Made by a program: the position numbers and the translations under genes | The notes under the pieces: generated by a model | What the model was told of the DNA's origin: nothing | What the model saw: only the letters and a program-made list of their open reading frames with translations | The model's database searches: none | Shown: in pieces, positions 32,725 to 43,652 of the stretch | How the letters are laid out: each line of letters opens with the position of its first letter | Numbering within the stretch: position 1 is the first letter of the stretch | Origin: Aspidapion aeneum | Lineage: Eukaryota; Arthropoda; Insecta; Coleoptera; Brentidae | DNA: 64,000 bases | Assembly (NCBI GenBank): GCA_963576565.1 | Contig: OY755039.1 | Span: 78,118,289 to 78,182,288, forward strand | Direction of reading: 5' to 3'

Positions 32725-33183
32725 CTATTGTATATCCTACATGTGCTATTGTTTATCCTCTTGTCGCTCGCATGTCTCCGTCTATCTTCGTAAAAATCCT
32801 TAACAGCCGTGACTCCCAATACAAAAACCACCGGCAACATCGCTATTTCTTTCCCAAACGCGTTTATTGCCGGAAACCAATTTAACAACACTATAAAAAT
32901 AAAGTACAAATTTGCTACCCTATGAAATTGTTCTAGTAAGTTCCTCGGTAAAAAACTAAGTAAAGTATACTTTGTAGTCCTTATGTGGTTGTTCCTGTAC
33001 CGCGCGTTAGGATGGTCTTTTGTTTTTAGGTCGCCCGGTACCGTGTGGTTTGGTACTATCACCCTGTATCGTTCTTCAATGTCGTACTTCGGTGTGCGGC
33101 CAAGATAGTAGAGCAGTCGTTGCCATATGGGTGGAGGGGCGGAGCGCCGCAAGGTGTATATTGACTCTGAACGAGATGCTTGC
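32725..33183 (-). CDS. ATP10-like: ATP10-like phospholipid flippase, exon 5 (first two membrane segments)
   Basis: The 459-nt exon is bounded by TTTTAG|G and AG|GTGAGT. Residues about 177-329 of the deduced protein include the P4-ATPase N-terminal signature: [21 protein letters not shown] (247-264 region), then TM1 ([20 protein letters not shown]) and TM2 ([20 protein letters not shown]), and [15 protein letters not shown]. The spacing and the [11 protein letters not shown] segment match the ATP10 class (Drosophila CG33298-type). P4-ATPases move phospholipids from the outer to the inner membrane leaflet. The actuator, phosphorylation and remaining membrane domains must lie further left, beyond what I can identify. 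The exon starts with the third base and ends after the second base of a codon. Confidence 0.9.
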
Positions 33184-33329
33184 CTAAAATAATGGATTAT
33201 TACACAGGGTGTCTCAAAAAGATCTTTACAACAGCTTACCACATATTTGTAAGGTCAAAATAAGCCGATTTGAAGAAACTGACCTTATTCCGAAATTGAA
33301 AGTCAATGGCAAGATTAGAATTTTTTTTT

Positions 33330-33615
33330 AGATAAATCCATTATTTCTATAGGTGTTCTGCTAACTTTATATAAAGTTAGCAAAACACTCATTTTTCTTT
33401 TTAAACGGGCACGGCAAACTTTTTGTTTTCACAACTAATTTACGGCAAATTGTGCACTAAATTTTTTTTAGATAAATCCATTACTTCTATAGGTGTTTAT
33501 ATAAAGTTATCAGAACACCATTTTTTTTTAAAAACGGCACGGAAAATTTTTTGTTTTTATAACTAATTTACGGATAATTAACGGCAAATTCCAAGGTTGT
33601 TCTGCTAACTTTATA
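33330..33615. repeat. Imperfect tandem duplication in intron 4
   Basis: Two copies, about 140-150 bp apart, share AGATAAATCCATTA, TTCTATAGGTGTT, TTTATATAAAGTTA and a GGCACGG motif. Confidence 0.55.
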
Positions 33616-33866
33616 TACATGAATTGCTCAATATAGATGGTCATACTGTTTTAATTCATATTGATAAATCGTGTGTTTGCATTTCTGGCAACCAGGTAGA
33701 TGCACCGGTCACCAGAAATTTTTTTATTCATCACGCGTTTATATGGGGTCCAATTATCTTTATTATTTCATATTATTATTTCGTATATCTTTGGTTCCCG
33801 CAATATTGTTCGAATACGAAAATTGTCCACTTATCAGAGCTGTCCGTAAATAGAGTATATTCTTAC

Positions 33867-34011
33867 CGTGAATGTCCCTTAAGGTTGATTCGCGCCACAG
33901 CCCCATCGCCCACCGCTTCAGCATCCTTGTACCCAGGAGGCAAAATAAAATCAGTCTTGGAGCTTACTCTAGAATGGCCTGGCTTTACAGTCCCATTAAT
34001 TGCACTAGTCC
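33867..34011 (-). CDS. ATP10-like: ATP10-like flippase, exon 4
   Basis: The 145-nt exon lies between TTTTTACAG and GTAAGAAT. It starts with two bases completing a codon and ends after two bases, exactly matching exon 3 and exon 5. It encodes about 48 residues without a stop (ING...GHSRVSSKTDFILPPG, then ARINLKGHSR). The reading joins smoothly to RQASRSES in exon 5. This is part of the cytoplasmic N-terminal extension and has no recognised domain; the Ser and Arg/Lys content suggests a regulatory tail. Because the evidence is splice phase and openness rather than homology, I am less sure of it than of exon 5. Confidence 0.72.
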
Positions 34012-34719
34012 CTGTAAAAATAATACATTATAGGGTAAAAAAGCAGCACTACACTTTTGCACAATTATCTGTAAAAAATTCTAATACATTATTAGCTTAA
34101 AAGCAAAGGTAAGGTGAACTGACCAGTGAATGACTACTTAAGAAAAGAGCCTGTCAAAAAAAGTTTTGATTTTAAAAGAAAATTAAAATGGTGGATGGAA
34201 AATGTGTTTATTCTTTTATAATTTTCTTGTAAATCCATATCTAAGTTTGTTTAAAAGATTTAACCATTTTTAGGGCATATTGCACAAAAACCCAGTAAAT
34301 GACCAGTTAACACCAGTAAATGACCACAAAATAGTATGTTCTATAATAAGTGTGAAAACTAGCTTAATATCGCATAAGCATTCAATTTATATACCGAGCC
34401 GGTAAGGTGAGGTTTGTAATTACATGAGGGTGGTAATAACCATGTTCAGTGATTTTTTAAACACTTTATTATTGAAATAAAGGGCTGTCTTGCTAGCTTT
34501 ACATAAATTCTATGGAATGGAATTCTTTAAAATTTCTATGGAAACCAAAGTAGCACAAAAATTTCAAAGAGTGGACGAAATTAGCACATTTTTTATTTTT
34601 ATTTATTTATAAAGTACAAAATCTTTACCAAAAATTGTAAAAACTACCTAATTAACCACAGAATTTTTTTTTCTTGGTTTATTCTTATCGTGAACCAAGA
34701 AAAAATAGAACAAGTAGAG

Positions 34720-34722
<3 letters not shown>

Positions 34723-34787
<65 letters not shown>
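34723..34787. repeat. (TA)n microsatellite
   Basis: An almost uninterrupted TA repeat about 62 bp long with a single TG interruption. It creates spurious Ile-Tyr frames on both strands. Confidence 0.95.
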
Positions 34788-34789
34788 GG

Positions 34790-35375
34790 GACAAATTATT
34801 AAACTAAAAAAAGAAAACCAAACGGCTAAAATCAAGAGACGAGTAAGATTGGCCTGGGCAGCACTCAGTAAATTAAGCTACATAATAAAAAATAAAAAAT
34901 ATCCTCAGTACCTTAAAACGAAAGTGTATAACCAATGTATTCTTCCTCTGCTCATATATGGATCCCAGACCTGAACGCTTACAAGATCAAACATGGATAA
35001 GGTAACAAAAGCCCAAAGATCAATGGAAAGACAAATGTTACATGTAAAGCTAACAGATAGAAAAAAGAATGAATGGATAAGAAATAAAACAAAAGTAAGT
35101 GATGTCAGAGGAGAGGTAGTAAAATTTAAATGGAAATTTGTCGGTCATAATATCAGACAGAGAGACGATCGTTGGAACAAATGCATTATAGACTGGATAT
35201 CTTGGGAAAATAAAAAAAAGTGGGGGAAGACCCCAAATGAGATGAGCGGACGATTTGAAGAAACATGCGGGGACTAGATGGATGAACAGGGCGACAGACA
35301 GAGAAGAGTGGAAGATATTGGGGGAGGCCTATGTCCAAAGATGGATCGAAGAAGGCTAAATAGATAGATAGAACC
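34790..35375 (+). pseudogene. 5'-truncated LINE, reverse-transcriptase C-terminus and 3' tail
   Basis: Coding remnants read RVRLAWAALSKLSYIIK, LPLLIYGSQT (followed by a stop), then AQRSMERQMLHVKLTDR and KWKFVGHNIRQRDDRW. This is the typical end of an arthropod LINE ORF (RTE/CR1-like). The 3' UTR ends in ATAG repeats (about 35,358-35,372). The same family's 3' end is at 3,712-3,975. It lies antisense in intron 3 of the ATP10-like gene. Confidence 0.78.
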
Positions 35376-35974
35376 AAATAAATGTATAAATTAATCTCAA
35401 TGAACTCACTAAATTTTGCCTAAGGCTGTATTAGTAATAATATAATAGGTATCATGAAATGTAATTTAATTAATATTTATTTATACCAGTGTTGGCGGCT
35501 AGTGACTTTCACAATAGGTGACGCAGGATTTCCCTACCCCCCATTTTTTATACACATATTTAAAAAATAATAATATGTTTATAATGTAGATCACTATCTA
35601 TTCTTTAAAGAACTTACCGAAATTTAGTTTGAATTTTACTGCTTGTATGTGAGGCAATTCGTCTATCCTTCTTTAAAATATCGAATGTACACTTTGTCTT
35701 TAACCTTAGCTGGTTTATTTACGTTCAATATAGGAAACGGCTAGAGTTCAAAAAGTATTTTTTGTCATTGTCGTTCCACCTCGTCGTTTCAGTAAAGCAC
35801 ACACGCATCATACACAGGGAACATTATGCAAAATAATTAAATTAAAAACCGAATGTAAACAATACGCTGACACACAGATTACCAAAAAACCGAGGCGACC
35901 TAACCGAGCCGTTTAATGTGACCGGACGCCTTTACCCCTTCATATCGAGTAGACACAGGCGAACGAAAAACAAT
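35376..35974. other. Intronic DNA, nothing recognised
   Basis: AT-rich; no frame, repeat end or RNA structure that I can support. Confidence 0.4.
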
Positions 35975-36475
35975 AAATTTAGAAAAAAAACTTTTTGAAA
36001 ACAAGCTTTTATAAAATGGACTAAAAAGCATAAAATAATTTTTTGAGTGTTCTGATATCATAATAATAAAAACAATGGGTGTAAGGAAATTTACCCGTTT
36101 TTGTTTTAGCCTTATTAACTCGAAGTTTAGTGAAAATCCAAATTCATTAAATTATAGCAGAGAAATATAAGGGTAGACAATTTAACCCAACCCACCCCAA
36201 CTCTACTCAAACTACCCTTACATTTTTCTGATATGGATGGACATTATTACGCCTGCTTTATATTAGGCAGATCATCCGCGACCGGCAGTGTGTCGATTTA
36301 TTTTGTCACATTGTGGACGATCCACCAAATGCGCATGGAAAGGCATTTACCTAATATTAAATACGCCCATCGCTTTTATTATTATGATATCAGAACATTC
36401 AAGAAATTATTTTATGCTTTTTAGTCCATTTTATAAAAGCTTGTTTTCAAAAAGTTTTTTTCTAAATTTATTTTT
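35975..36475. mobile_element. Fold-back element, about 0.5 kb
   Basis: The arm at 35,979-36,055 (AGAAAAAAACTTTTTGAAAA onward, through 'aaaatggactaaaaagcat') is the near-perfect reverse complement of 36,388-36,460. Arms are about 80-95 bp and the centre is unrelated. No target duplication was resolved. Confidence 0.6.
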
Positions 36476-36589
36476 TTAATTTTTAGATTTGTCTATGCAT
36501 TTTAGCTAGCGCATCAATATTCCAGGGAGTCTTTCCTGTCAATCCCTAAAACTGTTCGTTATTATTATGATCATTATACGCAAGGATTA

Positions 36590-37200
36590 ATTAATTTTGG
36601 TCGAGATCGAACAAACTAAAGCCTTACCTCTTCTACGCCCCCTTTATTAGCGGGAGAGCTTGTGAATTTTGAAATCAATCAGATTCCTACGTGGAATGTA
36701 GTTGAAAGTAATCAGAAAAACTCGTCATTAAATCGTCAATTTGGAATCCGCCATATTGAATTTTTGTAATCTGATCAAAAATTCGTAATCCCCATCCTCA
36801 AAAACCCCCAGATACCAATTTTGGTGGAAATCCAACAAACTAAAAATTTACCTCCTCTCCGCCCTCCAGGTTAGGGGTGAGGTAGGCAGTCAGAGATACC
36901 ACATTATTGGATTGTCATCGGAACTATAACGGTAAGTTGAAAGTAATCAGAAAAACTTGACATTAAATCGTCCATTTTGAATCCGCCATATTGAATTTTT
37001 GTAATCTGTTCAAAAATTCATAATTCTCATCCTCAAAAACCCCCAGATACCAATTTTGGTTGAAATCAGACAAACTAAAGTTTTACCCCCTCTCCTCTAG
37101 GGGTGAGGTAGGTACCCGATGAAACCATATTATTGTATTGTCATCGGAACTAAGACACTATGCAAAATTTGAAGTCAATCGGATGTTTGGAAGTTCTTCA
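36590..37200 (+). repeat. Tandem repeat with a unit of about 240 bp
   Basis: Three units start near 36,597, 36,820 and 37,055, each with a CAAACTAAA motif followed by ACCTCCTCTCC-like text, then AAATCGTC..TTTGAATCCGCC and 'aaaacccccagataccaatt'. Copies have diverged by substitutions and indels. Confidence 0.7.
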
Positions 37201-37607
37201 AAAATGAGTTGCAAGATTTGATTACATACATACATATATACAGGTGAAGTTAAATAAAAGCTTGTAATAAAAATCGCTTCAATGTGCTTGTCTGTACGCT
37301 GGGCCCGTATTCTTTCGATATGTTTTGTTGCCTGCTAATTGCAAAATATAGAGAGTACAGAATCCGTGGCGGGGAACGCTCACAGGGTTTTATCGGTTAA
37401 AAAGTAATAAGGTGACCAAGCGCTCGTTCGCGGTACGGCTCCGATTTTTAATTTTTTGTCCTGTCTAGAATCTCAGCTTATTATATCTAGTCTGGGGAAA
37501 ATTGAGGTGAAGCAGTACTGTAATAAACATTTAAGTTTGTTGGGAAATAAAAAGTTATGTTATCTTAAGTTTAATTTAAGGAACATTTAATTATAATCTG
37601 AATTATT

Positions 37608-37764
37608 AGCTCACACATATACTATACTATAGTAGTGTGAGCTTTGGTGATCCTAATTTTTTCGAGAAAAAAAAAGTTGCTCCGATTTCAAAAATTTTTA
37701 TATATCTTTGCGTTTCAGATGATTTTGAAACTTTTTTGTTGCGCCGTCTGTCTGTCTGTCTGTA

Positions 37765-37801
<37 letters not shown>

Positions 37802-38355
37802 TGCATTAAATCCCAACGCGCAAAACTCAAAAACCGCTTGGCCGATTTTAATGAAATTTGGTACCTAGGCTGGGTCTTGGGTCGAGATGGTCCCATTTAA
37901 AAATGAACAAAATCCACCGAACAGAAACCAAATAAAAGGGTGGGGGTAGATTTCAAAAATTAGAGTTTATGTGAAAATATGGCGTGTGTGATATCAAACG
38001 AAAGGTAATTCAGTCTGCAGTTAAACAAAATACATTTTAATTTATTTTAAAAAAAAGGTGGGGGTATATTTTAAAAATTAGAGTTTAAGTGAAAATATGG
38101 CGTGTGTGATATCAAACGAAAGGTAATTGAGTCTGGAGTTTAACAAAATACATTTTAGTTTTTTGTTTTTTTTACGGGTGGGGGTAGATTTCAAAAATTT
38201 GAGTCAAAACATGGCTTGTGTGGTATCAAACAAAAGGTAATTTAGTCTGGAGTTAAATAAAATATATTTCAGTTTTTAGTTATATTAGCTCACACGTACA
38301 CTATAACAATAGTACCTAGTGTGAGCTTAGGGGCCCATATATTGGCAGAGTATTT
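37608..38355 (+). mobile_element. Palindrome-ended repeat, copy 3 (best preserved Helentron/DINE-like copy)
   Basis: Palindromes at 37,608-37,643 and 38,286-38,326 both read AGCTCACAC...GTGTGAGCT. Internally there are a (GTCT)n microsatellite (37,744-37,801) and three tandem blocks of about 110-115 bp (37,937-38,270, each with a GGGGGTAGATTT-like start and 'caaacgaaaggtaatt'). A conserved terminal stretch beyond the right palindrome ends at GGCAGAGTATTTT. The layout is the same as in 957-1672 but inverted. It lies in intron 3 of the ATP10-like gene. Confidence 0.7.
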
Positions 38356-38379
38356 TTTCTTTGTAATAAAAATCCAGCA

Positions 38380-39010
38380 AAAATAAACGCCGCAGGTAGA
38401 GGTAAACATGAAAATGCTGAAAATCTTGAGCAACTACAAGTAGTAGCTCAAAAACTGAATGGGAAAAGCTGGCTAAAAGTCTGGGTTTGTTGCTAGACCC
38501 TGCTTTATCTTTTGCAGGTGATGTTAGTGTGATATGTCAAAAAACTTATTTTGCCCTGAACCAGTATATGAATTCAAAATTTTTTTACCTATACAAAATC
38601 ATTGGTTCTGTCACATTGTAACTATGCCAATTGTATTTATGGACCTTTCTTAGCAAAACAAATATAGAATACAAAAAAATCAAAATAGTTGTATTCAATA
38701 CATACATATTTAGTATCAATAGAAGGGAGCATGTAACACCTTTATCTGCAACAACGAGATTCTCAGAATTAATTCAAAACATACTAAATGTTGTTGTCCA
38801 GAGTACCTAGTACCTCTTGCAACATTTAGTGAGGCTTGGTGATATTAATGCCATGTCAACTAGGAATAGTAATACACCTTCATCATACACAATTATTTAA
38901 ATCCTCTTTCAGTTATTTGGGCCCATACATTTATAACATAATTCCCAAAGGAAATACTAATAATAAATCTTATAAAAATGTTTTGTTGTTAGTTTTAATG
39001 TAATACATAA
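38380..39010 (+). pseudogene. Decayed LINE reverse-transcriptase C-terminal region
   Basis: Around 38,465-38,575 the reading LAKSLGLLLDPALSFAGDVS, then QKTYFALNQ matches the post-catalytic region of CR1/Jockey-type reverse transcriptases (LGL-LD-LSF and Q+ motifs). Further on, YGP-like and 'HVTPLSA'-type pieces appear in other frames. There are many stops and shifts. Confidence 0.6.
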
Positions 39011-39219
39011 TTTTATTCAGTTTAGGTGTGTATGAAAATATGCTATGTAGTACTGCACACCTTTTGTGCTTGATGTATTTTTTTTGCACAATGAACCTTT
39101 TTTATTTTATTTATTTATTTTTATTTATGATCCTTTGTGTTTTATTAGGGTGTATTTTCTAAATAAAAAAAATATTTAAATTACACTCTGTAACAAACAA
39201 AACTTATTTTTGTCAATAC

Positions 39220-39435
39220 CTGCACTGGGTATTGCACCCCCTTCTGAGATCTGCCCCTGAGACAGAGCCCTCTGATGACCTCTGGAGCCTTTAAGGGCCG
39301 ATCGGCCGACGGCAGTCGTACTGGGGGCGCCGCCCGCTTGTAGAAAATTGCCTCCATGGCTGACGCTTCTTGAATGGCCTGAGCTTCTGGGGGTACTGGC
39401 CGAAAACAGGCCTATATTGCTGACTGGACCTGGAC
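39220..39435 (-). CDS. ATP10-like: ATP10-like flippase, exon 3
   Basis: The 216-nt exon is noticeably GC-rich against its surroundings and is bounded by TTTTTCCTAG and CAG|GTATTG. It begins with two bases and ends after one base of a codon, so it joins exon 2 (ends after one base) and exon 4 (begins with two) in frame. It encodes 72 residues rich in Gly and Ser (PGPVSNIGLFSASTPRSSGH, then SHGGNFLQAGGAPST) with no stop. It is probably a disordered cytoplasmic tail. There is no domain homology, so support rests on composition, splice sites and phase. Confidence 0.7.
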
Positions 39436-39605
39436 CTAGGAAAAATAAATTTAGCCTGACTGATCCAGAACCTTCCTAGTCAAAAGACATTTATAGATTT
39501 TTGATAATTTTTCTTTTCTGTTAATTAATACCCTGAGAATTTCTCGTTCTTGTATTGAGACACCGGAGCCTGCATAGATGGAAGTTTTCCAAATATTTAT
39601 GTATG

Positions 39606-39677
39606 GCTTCAGTAGTTCAATGGTTAGAATGTTTGCCTAGATAGCAAGAGATCCCGGGTTCGATCCCCGGCCGAAGC
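39606..39677 (+). tRNA. tRNA-like gene, anticodon AGA (possible pseudogene)
   Basis: 72 nt folds as a cloverleaf: acceptor GCTTCAG/CCGAAGC with one A-C mismatch, D arm with A box TAGTTCAATGGTTAGA, anticodon stem TTTGC/GCAAG with loop CTAGATA (anticodon AGA at 39,639-39,641), T arm CCGGG-TTCGATC-CCCGG. A run of six T (39,685-39,690) follows, as a Pol III terminator should. Anticodon AGA would mean serine, but the long variable arm of tRNA-Ser is missing, so it may be a mutated copy of another tRNA. It lies antisense in intron 2 of the ATP10-like gene. Confidence 0.62.
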
Positions 39678-39690
39678 AGAAAACTTTTTT

Positions 39691-40670
39691 CTTATTTTTC
39701 TTTCTTTAATTTCACTTGTTGTTTATACATGTGGTATAGTAGTGGAAGATTTTTTAAAACTATTCTAGATTGATTGGTAATATATCACATAGTTTTAAAC
39801 CACTGGGTTTGTGTCTATGTGACATCATAAAGCCAAGATGAGGGCTTTTTCATGTTGTCTCAAACTTTGGCTTATAACTTTTCCTAAATTAGTTTTACAG
39901 AAAAAATTTAAATACATTTTTTGTTTGCGATAAAACACCTATTGAGATAGTAAATAAACCAGATTTATATCTTAAAAGTTAGAATGATATTAATTTTTAT
40001 AATAAAACTAATGTAGCGAAACTGATAAGCAAAAGGTGCTATCTTGGATCAACGACATCACAAAGGCCCTCCCACTCAAACTGAAGGCAAACATGATGAC
40101 TTCAAATTGTGTGATCAGGGTAGTTTTAAAAAATCTTCCACATTTATCCCACAGAACCCAATTTTTGCTATAAGCCATTCAACTAACGGGAGGAAGACAA
40201 TTTTTGCAAAAATTTAAAACTAAGACAAAACGTAAAAAAAACTCGAAAAAAACTCTTTAGGTTATTAATTAATTTTAATTAAATAATGGTGTGTAATCAT
40301 GCTCATGAATAAAGAGCTTTTTAAGTGTTCCCCTGTTCACTAAAATTATTTAGTTTTTATCTATCCTATTTAAAATGAGTAAATTCAAATTTTAAGCACT
40401 AATTAAATTATAGGTACCTCAAATTATAATATCTTAACTGCTCTATGTAATAGATCCATTGAAAAAAAAACACATTTTTAAATTTTTATAGTGATTTTAG
40501 ACTTCCAAAACTGAATGTTACATGAACCTTAAAGATATTTAACAATTTTTACCCCTGTGGAAGTGAGAGGGAAATATTCTTAATAAGATGAAGAATATTT
40601 TTTTAAAGAAAGAGATATATACTTAAAATCAAACTTATTATTAGGGATATTCCATGGTAACTAACAATCA
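39691..40670. other. Intronic DNA, nothing recognised
   Basis: AT-rich intron 2 sequence of the ATP10-like gene without frames or repeat boundaries that I can support. Confidence 0.4.
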
Positions 40671-41120
40671 AATACAGTGAAACCTCCCATAAGCGGACAC
40701 TCACGGTTCCGTCGATTTTGTCTGCTTATTGGAGGTGTCCGCTTATGAGAGGGAACTGCAAAATTGTAATATATACAGTGAAACCTCTCCTTGCGGACAC
40801 CTCTATTAAGAGGACACTCTAATAACCGGACGCGGACAATTTTTTTTGGTTAAAAAATTCTGAAACCTCCCTTAACCGGACGGAAACCTCTAACAACGGG
40901 GCGGAGCTCTGCACGACATGGGCATTAATATTATGTAGTATGTTGGCAACAACGCAGTCTGCAGTCGGGCAATTACCTTTTTCCGTTTTAATGCGGAGAC
41001 TAAATACTTCTGTCGTATTTACAACTTATTTTATTCGGCGGGACTGCTGTGTTTTATTTTTATTGTTCAGTTGGGTAGTAATAGATCTCTTTGAAATTGC
41101 GCCTGGTAAAAAACTTCTTA

Positions 41121-41267
41121 GTTTACATGCAAAAATGGAAGTTGTTAACATTTCGGAGAAGGAACATCTATCAGCACGAAAGATCGCTGAAAAATTTAAT
41201 TTCGGAAAAACTCAAGCAGCGGAAATTGGTAATAAATATAGATTAAAATTTTGCAGTTCCCTCTTAT
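41121..41267 (+). pseudogene. Pogo-type transposase N-terminal HTH fragment (plus copy)
   Basis: The reading LSARKIAEKFNFGKTQAAEI is the CENP-B/pogo-type DNA-binding helix-turn-helix. It starts after a Met-Glu-Val-Val-Asn and breaks off at the right TIR of element A. No catalytic DDE domain is present. Confidence 0.72.
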
Positions 41268-41339
41268 AAGCGGACACCTCCAATAAGCGGACAAAATCGA
41301 CCAACCCGTGAGTGTCCGCTTATAGGAGGTTTCACTGTA

Positions 41340-41411
41340 TTTATCAACAATTTCCGGTGCTTGAGTTTTTCCGATATTAAATTTTTTAGCGATCTTTCGT
41401 GCTGATAGATG
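41340..41411 (-). pseudogene. Pogo-type transposase HTH fragment (inverted copy)
   Basis: On the minus strand, LSARKIAKKFNIGKTQAPEI is the counterpart of the plus-strand HTH. It is interrupted upstream by a 60-70-bp insertion at about 41,411-41,483. Confidence 0.7.
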
Positions 41412-41483
41412 ATGATGATTCATATATGAGTGGGCCTTGCAGCCCTTCCACTGCGACCACTAGTGGGTCTATTGTGGCTCGTG
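41411..41483 (-). mobile_element. Short truncated retroposon with 13-bp target duplication
   Basis: CGTGCTGATAGAT occurs at 41,398-41,410 and again at 41,480-41,492. The inserted piece ends (minus strand) in an ATC/GAT repeat, as expected for a severely 5'-truncated LINE or SINE tail. Confidence 0.6.
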
Positions 41484-41963
41484 CTGATAGATATTCCTTC
41501 TCCAAATGTTAACAACTTTTTTTCACGTAAACTAAGAAGTTTTTTACTAGGCACTATTTCAAAGAGATTGATTACTACCCAATTGAACAATAAAAATAAA
41601 CCACAGCAGTCCCGCCCTCGTCGAATAAAATATGTTGTAAATACGACAGATGTATTTAGTCTCCACATTAAAACAGAAAGAAATAATTCCCCGGCTGCAG
41701 AGTGCGTTGTTGCCAACATACTACATAATGTTTATACCCATGTCGTGCAGCACTCCGTCCCGTTGTCAGAGGTTGGCGCCCAGTTAAAGGAGGTTTCACA
41801 AATTTTTAACCAAAAAAATTGTCCGCGTTCGGCTATTAGAGTGTCCGGTTATAGGAGTGAATTTTACATGTAAAGAAATAGTGAAAAACTTGGTTCCAAA
41901 AAATTTGTCTACTTAAAGGGAGTCTCCACCTAATAGAGGTGTCCACAAGGAGAAGTTTCACTG

Positions 41964-42806
41964 TACATTAATTGCCAGTAAAACAATAATACTTAATTTT
42001 CCTAGCTTTATAAAATCCAATGCTTTTAATTACAACTTACACAGCTTTTAAACAATTAAATTATTATTAAAATAAATTAAATCTTTTTTTTTATATCTTA
42101 ATAAGATTTACCTTTCCTTAAACTTTTTAATATTTCTGTGAATTCAGCAATTGAACCAGTGGCGACTCGTGACATTATAAATTGGGGGGGCAGAAATTTA
42201 TATTGCATGGAAAAGAAGATAAAAAAACTTACCTAACTAATTTTATTTTAGCATTTTACAAACAAGCAGCTACTTGGTGTTGTTTTTAGTTTATTTGTTT
42301 ATAGATACAGTCTATTCGCCCTTCTTTTACATGCACAAAGTGCTCAGATTAGCACCAGTTTCAGACTCATCATGGCCCCATAGAGTAACCTCAAAAATCC
42401 CACAGAATTTTAAACAGTCTATTAACCTACTAAGTATATATCTATTTTTTGCCACATATTCATTATGGTCGGTAATGTTTTGCCTGTAGGCACAATTGGC
42501 ATCTAATATCAGCCTTGCCTAGCATCGGAAATTCTATGTGGTTATTTAAATAAGTAGCACTCACTTTGTGTCTTTAACTTTTCACTAAAGTTCTTGATAT
42601 CACACATTCCCTTTGCAACCCACGCAGGATCACTTAGTGGATTGTTAATAATAAGAGAAATAAAGGAAAAAAAAGCATTTTGTTTTTCACAACCACACAA
42701 CCAGTTTTCAGCACCCTATAATTTTTTTTACTTGCACTAAAATTCTGGTTAATTTTTAGGATTTTTAGGTTTGGTCTATGTGGCCCTATAGACTTTATTT
42801 GTAATT
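41964..42806. other. Intronic DNA, nothing recognised
   Basis: No supported gene. A G run follows 42,180, in a stretch resembling the degenerate LINE-type repeats nearby. Confidence 0.35.
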
Positions 42807-42814
42807 GAAGTTCA

Positions 42815-43644
42815 TAGGGATGGCACTCCGGAGCAGTACCTGTTCTTTTCGGAACAGGTCTGTGTCCGGAGCAAGTCAGAACAGGTATGAATTTCCGGAA
42901 CAAGTTGTTCCGCCGGAGCAGAAGTGACAAGGAAACTTCGAGAGAGCCAGAACATAACAGAAACAACTTGCTCCCTGCTTTTACGCCTGTTCCGAGTCTT
43001 CACTTCAGCTAGCTGCATCTTTCTCAGGCACTGGATGTACCTTCGTCCTTTTCTAAATTATTGTCTTGAAAAACGATAGTGTGCACTGGGGCAACTCGTA
43101 GAAATTGCTGATAGATAGACAACACGCATTGTGCTAGGGTTGGCTGGGTGCGGTGTGACGTACGGCAGATTATCTTTAACCGTGGCGTTTCTTGCCGGGT
43201 TTTCTTTCCTTCAAAGCAAGGAAGTAGGAAACAATAAAAATATTTGAAATTGAATATAAAAAACATTTAATCCAATAAAATTTATGTGAAATAAGGAAAA
43301 CAGCAAAAAGTGAAGCGTTTTGTAAAAATTGCATTTCTTTTTCTATTTAAAAAAATAAAGTTATAAGCGACAACCAGATATAGCGGTTAACACCCTGTAC
43401 CTCATTTATATACCTTGTAACCCCAATAACAGAGCACATGCATAGTTAGATTTCATGCAGCACATCTGTTCCTGCAATGCAGGAACAAATTGTTCCTTTC
43501 ATAAAATGCGGAACAGTTGCAATTTATTTCCCTTGAAAAGTCCGGAACAGTTTGGAGCAGGAGCAGATGTTTTGGACCAGGTCATAATAAAAATCGGAAC
43601 AGGTCAGACCTGTTCCGGCAAATTTACTGCTCCGGCCATCCCTA
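42815..43644. mobile_element. 830-bp non-autonomous hAT-like element
   Basis: TAGGGATGG at the left and CCATCCCTA at the right are perfect inverted ends, with GAAGTTCA duplicated exactly on both sides (42,807-42,814 and 43,645-43,652). Subterminal regions contain many GGAACAGGT/CCTGTTCC words in both orientations (42,838-42,920 and 43,465-43,620), which could be transposase-binding sites. There is no transposase frame. Confidence 0.88.
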
Positions 43645-43652
43645 GAAGTTCA

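Larger units (their letters stand above)
40675..41963. mobile_element. Interleaved pogo-like (Tigger-type) elements
   Basis: Two pairs of CAGTGAAACCTC-type TIRs flanked by TA are interleaved: pair A at 40,675 and 41,337 (arms about 90 bp, with AAGCGGACACTCACGG), and pair B at 40,776 and 41,963 (CAGTGAAACCTCTCCTTGCG). The arms of B (40,776-41,245 and 41,340-41,963) are inverted copies of one another. CAGTGAAACC ends with TA duplications are characteristic of pogo/Tigger. Each B arm carries a helix-turn-helix transposase fragment. Confidence 0.75.

Noticed and set aside
33624..34100. 158-codon plus-strand frame over ATP10-like exon 4
   Set aside because: Shadow of the minus-strand exon; the minus strand has splice sites with consistent phases.
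34644..34974. Ile-Tyr repeat proteins on both strands
   Set aside because: Artefact of the (TA)n microsatellite.
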